Shown here one piece after another: positions 58,180-64,000 of a DNA stretch of 64,000 nt; position 1 is the stretch's first letter, and every line of letters begins with the position of its first letter. Source of the stretch: Ichthyenterobacterium magnum (GTDB lineage Bacteria > Bacteroidota > Bacteroidia > Flavobacteriales > Flavobacteriaceae); the NCBI RefSeq assembly GCF_003610635.1, contig NZ_RAQJ01000006.1:62001-126000 (forward strand). Reading direction: 5' to 3'. The notes under the pieces were generated by a model. That model worked only from the letters and a program-made list of their open reading frames with translations, made no database searches and was not told the DNA's origin. The position numbers and the translations under genes are program-made.

Positions 58180-58992
58180 TACCAGCCATATTATAGGGAT
58201 ACTTTCTACCCAAAAACTACTATAATATTGTCCTTGGTTTTTTCTTGCTAATAGTAAAAGCATAAGTGTTATTAATGTTATTATAAAGTGAATAATAACA
58301 CGTTTAGAATCAATATCATCTTTTAAAAATTCTAAAAATAAAAATATTGCTAATAGCAAAACACCTATTGTTTTTGTTCGTTTTACACCAATACTCTGCG
58401 GAATTGTAGATAACTTCAAACTATCATACTTCAAGTCTCTTATTTCAAAAGGAAACATTAAAACTATTACAAATAGAAAACGCTGCAATGCAGTAATAAC
58501 AACATCTACATCAAATATATAGTCGTTATTTAGCAAAGGGAGACAAACTGTAACTCCAGACCATACTAAGCCTATTACATAAATTTTTAAACCACTAATG
58601 CTTCTTAAGTTTTGCTGACTATCCAAAAATATTCTTTTTGGTAAAAAAGGAATAGCATATAAAAAAGTAATTACTCCAAACAACACTATAGTTAGTAAAG
58701 TATTTGTCTCTAATTTAATTGCATAATAGCAGAGCATCACAAAACATAATAAAGAAAATATTTGAATAACTTTTAACCAATCTGCTAAGCTTCTATGATG
58801 AAATTTTGCCAGTCCAAAATACTTAACAAAATTATAACCAGTAATGGTTGCATAAAAAATAAAGTAGAGCACATTTTCATCATACATTATATCAAGCTCA
58901 ATAAGTGTAATCCACGATAATGCATATACAGACAAAGCCACATGAACACTACTATTGATATAAAAATTAAAAACATGCTTCAACACCTTCAT
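58162..58992 (-). CDS. UbiA-like polytopic membrane protein
   Basis: 276 residues with about eight or nine membrane helices. The layout recalls UbiA prenyltransferases. The first Asp motif seems lost (TGYNFVKYFGL with Asn), but the second region FPFEIRDLKYDSLKLSTIPQ and the following SIGVKRTKTIGVLLLA resemble the second motif and its flank. Catalysis is therefore uncertain; it may be a diverged prenyltransferase or a family of its own. No Bacteroidota gene name is recognised. Confidence 0.62.
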   Translation of the reverse strand: MKVLKHVFNFYINSSVHVALSVYALSWITLIELDIMYDENVLYFIFYATITGYNFVKYFGLAKFHHRSLADWLKVIQIFSLLCFVMLCYYAIKLETNTLLTIVLFGVITFLYAIPFLPKRIFLDSQQNLRSISGLKIYVIGLVWSGVTVCLPLLNNDYIFDVDVVITALQRFLFVIVLMFPFEIRDLKYDSLKLSTIPQSIGVKRTKTIGVLLLAIFLFLEFLKDDIDSKRVIIHFIITLITLMLLLLARKNQGQYYSSFWVESIPIIWLVLILIM

Positions 58993-58996
58993 ATTA

Positions 58997-59004
58997 CAAA
59001 AATA
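58997..59004 (-). promoter_or_regulatory. Candidate -7 box of the UbiA-like gene, next to the start codon
   Basis: On the minus strand TATTTTTG lies only four bases before the ATG (TATTTTTGTAATATG). If used, the transcript would be leaderless or nearly so. Confidence 0.35.
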
Positions 59005-59078
59005 ATCAAAGTGTTAATAACCTAAGTTTTTGGTTAAAAACTTTGAATAATAGAGCTTAAAAAACTTTTACAAATGCT

Positions 59079-59086
59079 TATTTTTG
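59079..59086 (+). promoter_or_regulatory. Candidate -7 box of gcvP
   Basis: TATTTTTG matches TAnnTTTG and lies 26 bases before the ATG at 59113. It overlaps the longer possible reading frame start at 59074, which argues against that start. Confidence 0.45.
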
Positions 59087-59112
59087 CGAGACAAAACACA
59101 ACACAATTTTTA

Positions 59113-61962
59113 ATGAATACAAATGCTTTTGCAATTCGTCATATAGGTCCAAGAGAAGAAGACCAAAATCAAATGCTAAAAACTATTGGCATTGATAGTT
59201 TAGACCAACTCATCTACGAAACTGTACCAGATGATATTCGCCTAAAAAATGGGCTTAATTTAGACAAACCAATGTCTGAATTTGAATATAGTTCTCACAT
59301 TCATGAATTATCTAAGCAAAATAAAATATACAAAACCTACATTGGTTTAGGTTACCATCCAACTATATTGCCTGCAGTTATTCAACGTAACATATTAGAA
59401 AATCCAGGATGGTATACTGCTTATACACCTTATCAAGCAGAAATTGCTCAAGGGCGTTTAGAAGCCTTATTAAATTTTCAAACCATGGTCACAGACCTTA
59501 CAGGAATGGAAATTGCTAACGCATCACTTTTAGACGAAAGTACTGCAGCTGCTGAAGCAATGAGTTTATTATTTGCAGTAAGAGAACGTCCACAAAAGAA
59601 AGCAGGTATTAACAAATTTTTTGTTTCAGAAAACACTTTACCACAAACACTTTCTTTATTACAAACTAGAGCCATCCCAATTGGTATTGAATTAGTTATT
59701 GGAAATGAAGATGCATTTGATTTTTCATCAGAATATTTTGGAGCATTACTTCAATACCCTGGAAAAAATGGTCAAATTACAGATATCAAAGCATTCATTG
59801 AAAAAGCAAAAACAGCTCAAATAAAAGTTGCTGTTGCAGCCGATATACTAAGTTTAGTAAAACTTGAAGCTCCAGGTAAATTTGGTGCTGATGTTGTTGT
59901 TGGTACTACACAACGTTTCGGAATTCCAATGGGTTATGGTGGCCCTCATGCAGCATATTTTGCAACTAAAGATGCTTACAAAAGAGATATTCCTGGTCGT
60001 ATTATTGGAGTTACTAAAGACTTAAATGGCAACAGAGCCTTACGTATGGCATTACAGACGCGTGAGCAACACATTAAGCGTGATAGAGCAACATCAAACA
60101 TTTGCACAGCTCAAGTTTTATTAGCTGTAATGGCAGGAATGTACGCTGTATATCATGGCCCAAAAGGCTTAAAGTTTATTGCAAATAAAGTTCATAATAC
60201 AACCTCTAGCTTAGCAAGTACTTTACAAGAATTAGGATATACTCAAACTAACACTTCCTTTTTTGATACGCTAGAAATAAAAGCCAATGCAAAAAAGGTA
60301 AAGGAAATAGCTGAAGCAAATGAGGTTAACTTCTTTTATCCAAATACCGAAACAGTTACAATTTCAATTAATGAAACAACATCATTAAACGATATTAATA
60401 CTATTGTTTCAATATTTGCTAAAGCTATAAATAAAGACACTATTGAAATAAACACTATTTCAGAAAGCAATAATATTTCTGAAACGCATCAACGTCAATC
60501 AAATTTTTTAACCTTAGACGTATTTAATTCGCATCATTCTGAAACTGAATTAATGCGTTACATAAAATCTTTAGAACGTAAAGATTTATCATTAAATCAT
60601 TCAATGATTTCTCTAGGTTCTTGTACCATGAAGCTAAATGCAGCTTCAGAAATGCTACCATTAAGCTCTCCAAACTGGGGAAACTTACACCCTTTTGTTC
60701 CTATAAATCAAGCAAAAGGTTATCTAACCGTTTTAAAAGCATTAGAAGACCAACTTACAGAAATAACAGGATTTGCTGCAACATCACTACAACCAAACTC
60801 TGGTGCTCAAGGTGAATTTGCAGGTCTTATGGTAATTAAAGCTTATCACGAATCTCGTAATGACCAACATAGAAATATTTGCTTAATTCCTTCTTCTGCA
60901 CACGGTACAAATCCAGCAAGTGCAGTGATGGCAGGAATGAAAGTGGTCGTAACTAAATCTACTGAAGAAGGTAATATTGATGTTAATGATTTACGTGAAA
61001 AAGCAGAATTACACAAAGATAATTTAGCTGCTTTAATGGTAACTTATCCATCTACACATGGTGTATATGAAGCATCAATAAAAGAAATTACAAAAATCAT
61101 CCATGATAATGGTGGTCAAGTGTATATGGATGGCGCAAATATGAATGCTCAAGTTGGATTAACTAATCCTGGAAATATTGGTGCTGATGTGTGTCACCTC
61201 AATCTGCATAAAACATTTGCAATTCCTCATGGAGGTGGCGGACCAGGAGTTGGACCAATTTGTGTTGCCAAGCAACTCGTTCCATTTTTACCAGGAAACC
61301 CAATTATAAAAACTGGAGGAGAAAACGCTATAACAGCAATATCTTCTGCACCTTATGGATCTGCTTTAGCATGTTTAATTTCTTATGGTTATATAAAAAT
61401 GTTAGGCGCAAATGGCTTAACATGGTCAACAAAAATTGCCATTTTAAATGCCAACTATATCAAACAACGTCTTGAAGGCAGTTTTGATACACTATATTCT
61501 GGTGAACGAGGTCGTGCAGCTCACGAAATGATTGTAGATTGTAGACCTTTTAAAGCAAACGGTATTGAAGTTACAGATATTGCCAAACGATTAATGGATT
61601 ATGGTTTTCATGCACCAACAGTATCATTTCCTGTTGCTGGTACGCTTATGATAGAACCAACAGAAAGCGAAAGCAAAGCTGAAATGGACCGCTTTTGTGA
61701 TGCCATGATTTCCATTAGAAAAGAAATTGATAATGCTTCAAAAGAAGACACCAACAATGTACTCAAAAATGCACCTCACACATTAGCGATGCTAACTGCT
61801 AATGAATGGGATTTTAATTATTCTAGAGAAACCGCAGCTTTTCCATTAAACTATGTAAAAGACAATAAATTCTGGCCATCTGTAAGACGTGTAGACGACG
61901 CTTACGGCGATCGCAATCTAATTTGTACTTGTGCTCCTATTGAAGATTATATAGAAGCTTAA
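59113..61962 (+). CDS. gcvP: Glycine dehydrogenase (aminomethyl-transferring), P protein
   Basis: 949 residues from MNTNAFAIRHIGPREEDQNQ, the single-chain homodimeric form in which both halves are fused. The P protein decarboxylates glycine with pyridoxal phosphate and passes the aminomethyl group to H protein. The PLP Lys is at about residue 700 in NLHKTFAIPHGGGGPG; PYQAEIAQGRLEALLNFQTM and LGSCTMKLNAASEMLPLSSP are further signatures. gcvT and gcvH are not in the window, so the system genes are scattered. A strong terminator follows. The frame is open from 59074, but the added residues overlap the promoter box. Confidence 0.97.
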   Translation: MNTNAFAIRHIGPREEDQNQMLKTIGIDSLDQLIYETVPDDIRLKNGLNLDKPMSEFEYSSHIHELSKQNKIYKTYIGLGYHPTILPAVIQRNILENPGWYTAYTPYQAEIAQGRLEALLNFQTMVTDLTGMEIANASLLDESTAAAEAMSLLFAVRERPQKKAGINKFFVSENTLPQTLSLLQTRAIPIGIELVIGNEDAFDFSSEYFGALLQYPGKNGQITDIKAFIEKAKTAQIKVAVAADILSLVKLEAPGKFGADVVVGTTQRFGIPMGYGGPHAAYFATKDAYKRDIPGRIIGVTKDLNGNRALRMALQTREQHIKRDRATSNICTAQVLLAVMAGMYAVYHGPKGLKFIANKVHNTTSSLASTLQELGYTQTNTSFFDTLEIKANAKKVKEIAEANEVNFFYPNTETVTISINETTSLNDINTIVSIFAKAINKDTIEINTISESNNISETHQRQSNFLTLDVFNSHHSETELMRYIKSLERKDLSLNHSMISLGSCTMKLNAASEMLPLSSPNWGNLHPFVPINQAKGYLTVLKALEDQLTEITGFAATSLQPNSGAQGEFAGLMVIKAYHESRNDQHRNICLIPSSAHGTNPASAVMAGMKVVVTKSTEEGNIDVNDLREKAELHKDNLAALMVTYPSTHGVYEASIKEITKIIHDNGGQVYMDGANMNAQVGLTNPGNIGADVCHLNLHKTFAIPHGGGGPGVGPICVAKQLVPFLPGNPIIKTGGENAITAISSAPYGSALACLISYGYIKMLGANGLTWSTKIAILNANYIKQRLEGSFDTLYSGERGRAAHEMIVDCRPFKANGIEVTDIAKRLMDYGFHAPTVSFPVAGTLMIEPTESESKAEMDRFCDAMISIRKEIDNASKEDTNNVLKNAPHTLAMLTANEWDFNYSRETAAFPLNYVKDNKFWPSVRRVDDAYGDRNLICTCAPIEDYIEA

Positions 61963-61978
61963 CATTAAATATCTAAAC

Positions 61979-62009
61979 AAAAAAGCTCTCAGTCTGAGGG
62001 CTTTTTTTT
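61979..62009 (+). terminator. Rho-independent terminator of gcvP
   Basis: AAAAAGC-x-CTCAG pairs with CTGAG-x-GCTTTTT, followed by a T run, 16 bases after the gcvP stop. Confidence 0.88.
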
Positions 62010-62135
62010 AATAAATATTTAGTTTAATAGCTGTTTTTTATGAATATGCTAAAAATCAATAATTTATTACTAAAATAAACATATCTAATTGCATTTTAAT
62101 TACCTTAGTAGTTACGCATTAACAATACATAGCAA

Positions 62136-63194
62136 ATGGCTATCAAAATAACAGGAACAGGAAGTTTTATTCCTAGTCAAATTGAAAAAAACGAAGATTT
62201 TTATAAGCATGAATTTTTAAATGCAGATGGATCTTCTATTAATAACTCTAATGAAGTTATTGTTAAAAAATTTAAAGCTATAACAGGTATTGGAGAACGA
62301 CGTTATATTAAACCTTCCTTAACCAATTCTGATATTGCTTACTATGCGGCTCAAAAAGCCATAGAAGATGCAAAAATCAACCAAGAAGAATTAGATTATA
62401 TTATAGTTGCTCATAACTACGGAGATGTAAAACACAATACCGAACAAAGTGACACAGTACCAAGTATTGGATCAAGAGTAAAACATCTTTTAGGAATTAA
62501 AAACCCTAAATGTGTAGCTTACGATGTCCTTTTCGGCTGTCCAGGTTGGGTTGAAGCTGTTATACAAGCTAATGCATTTATAAAAGCTGGCATTGCAAAA
62601 AAATGCTTAGTCATTGGATCTGAAACCTTATCTCGTGTTATCGATAAACACGATAGAGACTCTATGATATATAGTGATGGTGCTGGCGCTACTATTATTG
62701 AAAATACAGTGCATGAAGGCGGCATTATTAATCACGAAAGTGCAACTTACGCTTTAGATGAAGCTCATTTTATATACTTTGGAGAAACAAACAATCTTGA
62801 AGTTACAGATAAGCGTAGGTATATTAAAATGTATGGCAGAAAAATCTACGAGTTTGCTTTAAACAATGTTCCTGCGGCAATGAAATCTTGCTTAGACGGA
62901 AGTGGAATTGACATTAGAGACATAAAGAAAATACTAATTCATCAAGCTAATGAAAAAATGGATGAAGCTATTGTAGAACGTTTCTATAAATTATACAATA
63001 TGGATATGCCTGAAGGCATCATGCCAATGACTATAAACAAATTAGGAAATTCTAGTGTTGCAACTGTACCAACGTTATTTGATATGATTTTAAAAAATAA
63101 TCTAGAAGGTCATTCTATAAATGAAGGCGATCTAATTATGTTTGCAAGTGTTGGAGCAGGCATGAATATAAACGCTATTATTTATAAACATTAA
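62136..63194 (+). CDS. 3-oxoacyl-ACP synthase III family protein (KAS III-like)
   Basis: 352 residues. The thiolase-fold catalytic triad is present: Cys135 in VLFGCPGWVEAV, His269 in ILIHQANEKMDEAI and Asn305 in KLGNSSVATVPTLF. The protein is some 30 residues longer than E. coli FabH and lacks the strict FabH signature, so it may start a special lipid or polyketide chain rather than general fatty acid synthesis. It is followed after three bases by a methyltransferase gene and then a glycosyltransferase. Confidence 0.9.
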   Translation: MAIKITGTGSFIPSQIEKNEDFYKHEFLNADGSSINNSNEVIVKKFKAITGIGERRYIKPSLTNSDIAYYAAQKAIEDAKINQEELDYIIVAHNYGDVKHNTEQSDTVPSIGSRVKHLLGIKNPKCVAYDVLFGCPGWVEAVIQANAFIKAGIAKKCLVIGSETLSRVIDKHDRDSMIYSDGAGATIIENTVHEGGIINHESATYALDEAHFIYFGETNNLEVTDKRRYIKMYGRKIYEFALNNVPAAMKSCLDGSGIDIRDIKKILIHQANEKMDEAIVERFYKLYNMDMPEGIMPMTINKLGNSSVATVPTLFDMILKNNLEGHSINEGDLIMFASVGAGMNINAIIYKH

Positions 63195-63197
63195 GTA

Positions 63198-63719
63198 ATG
63201 TACGAAAATAGTTATCCTAACAAACGTTTTAAGCACACCATACATTTTTTAAAAAAACACATTGACACATCATCTTCTATTTTAGATTTAGGTGTCGAAA
63301 ATCCATTTAGCAAAATCATGAAACAAGAAGGTTTTGTGGTGTCAAATACTAAAGGTGAAGATTTAGATGTTGATGTTTCTGCAATTACAAACTCAACAGA
63401 AAAAGTAGTAACTGCTTTTGAAATTTTTGAGCATTTACTTTCTCCTTTTACAGTTTTAAAGAGCATTAAGGCAAGTCAACTTGTCGCTAGTGTCCCACTA
63501 AAACTATGGTTTGCTTCAGCTTATCGAAGTAAAACAGATATGCGCGACAGACACTATCATGAATTTGAAGATTGGCAATTTGATTGGTTATTAGAAAAAT
63601 CTGGTTGGAAAATTATTGCTACAGAAAAATGGACAAACCCAACTAAAAAAATAGGCTTTAGACCTTTACTAAGATGGTTTACACCTAGATACTATATAGT
63701 TTATGCAGAAAGAGTTTAA
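63198..63719 (+). CDS. SAM-dependent methyltransferase-like protein
   Basis: 173 residues. SSILDLGVENPFSKIMKQEG takes the place of the SAM-binding motif I (usually DxGxGxG), and ISAITNSTEKVVTAFEIFEH-like text VVTAFEIFEHLLSPFTVLKS resembles post I/motif II of class I methyltransferases. The glycine motif is unusual, so SAM binding is not certain. It starts three bases after the KAS III-like gene, and the glycosyltransferase start follows 24 bases after its stop. Confidence 0.7.
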   Translation: MYENSYPNKRFKHTIHFLKKHIDTSSSILDLGVENPFSKIMKQEGFVVSNTKGEDLDVDVSAITNSTEKVVTAFEIFEHLLSPFTVLKSIKASQLVASVPLKLWFASAYRSKTDMRDRHYHEFEDWQFDWLLEKSGWKIIATEKWTNPTKKIGFRPLLRWFTPRYYIVYAERV

Positions 63720-63743
63720 CTTTGCTTATTAAACAGTAATTTT

Positions 63744-64000
63744 TTGAATTTTTACATCATCATTCCTGCACATAACGAAGAAGATTCAATTGGGTTTACC
63801 TTAGAGTCTTTGGCATTACAAACGCTTTTACCAAAAAAGGTTGTTGTTGTAAATGACAATTCAAATGATAGCACACAAAAAATCATTACAGATTATGCTT
63901 CAAAATTTTCATGGATTAATTTAGTAAACACAACATCTTCTAACACACATCTTCCTGGCTCAAAAATCATTAATGCCTTTAATAAAGGTCTTGAAACACT
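63744..64000 (+). CDS. Family 2 glycosyltransferase, N-terminal part (cut by the window end)
   Basis: The frame is open to the last base. It starts with TTG: LNFYIIIPAHNEEDSIGFTL; no ATG lies between it and the in-frame stop of the methyltransferase gene. The GT-A nucleotide-sugar fold shows in YIIIPAHNEEDSI, LQTLLPKKVVVVNDNSNDST, and KIINAFNKGLE. About 85 residues are visible, so donor and acceptor cannot be given. It belongs with the KAS III and methyltransferase genes. Confidence 0.8.
   Translation, partial: MNFYIIIPAHNEEDSIGFTLESLALQTLLPKKVVVVNDNSNDSTQKIITDYASKFSWINLVNTTSSNTHLPGSKIINAFNKGLET

Overview
The window (about one third G+C, no rRNA, tRNA, CRISPR array, insertion sequence or phage gene seen) is a stretch of core chromosome from a member of the Bacteroidota, most likely family Flavobacteriaceae. 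The evidence is a SusC/SusD pair, a T9SS type A sorting domain on a secreted peptidase, TAnnTTTG promoter boxes instead of TATAAT, almost no Shine-Dalgarno sequences, and the order of the ribosomal block followed by carA, eno and gltA. The genus cannot be fixed from the sequence alone.

Layout. 1-5.1 kb: end of a phosphatidylserine decarboxylase gene, an acyl-CoA-binding protein, a secreted M28 peptidase, an arginine-deiminase-fold hydrolase, citrate synthase and an outer-membrane DUF481 protein. 5.1-25.1 kb: a minus-strand block read from 25.1 kb leftward: rpsL-rpsG-fusA-rpsJ, rplC-rplD-rplW-rplB-rpsS-rplV-rpsC-rplP-rpmC-rpsQ-rplN-rplX-rplE-rpsN-rpsH-rplF-rplR-rpsE-rpmD-rplO-secY-infA-rpmJ-rpsM-rpsK, then rpsD-rpoA-rplQ, carA and eno. 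It has a clear promoter before rpsL, a hairpin cluster resembling an attenuator between rpsJ and rplC, and a terminator plus new promoter between rpsK and rpsD. 25.2-33.0 kb: an Omp85-type outer-membrane protein and a four-gene nutrient-uptake locus (SusC, SusD-like, a DUF5011-type lipoprotein, a Lipid_bd-type lipoprotein) closed by a strong terminator.

33-42.6 kb: housekeeping genes in alternating orientation: rlmB, rhomboid protease, rarA, a secreted protein of unknown function, a YjjG-type nucleotidase, a deacetylase-like protein, radC, a PaiB-type flavoprotein, an Mpl-type murein ligase and a TPR protein. Several converging pairs share exactly four bases at their stop codons. 42.9-49.1 kb: one 6.25-kb gene for a 2083-residue alpha-2-macroglobulin-like protein with a thioester motif and, unexpectedly, a TonB-receptor plug domain in the middle. 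49.2-55.1 kb: DoxX protein, DUF4136 lipoprotein, a voltage-gated-type potassium channel, obg, a fused hypoxanthine phosphoribosyltransferase-adenylate kinase, and divergently purK-purE, so purine synthesis and salvage face each other across one promoter region. 55.3-64 kb: M3 peptidase, an ECF sigma factor with a small Cys-containing partner, a UbiA-like membrane protein, gcvP, and the start of a KAS III-methyltransferase-glycosyltransferase cluster that runs off the edge.

Most of this is conserved core genome. The items most worth a second look are the macroglobulin-plug fusion, the hairpins inside the ribosomal operon, the upstream element shared by the macroglobulin and nucleotidase genes, the HPRT-Adk fusion, and the small sigma-factor partner.
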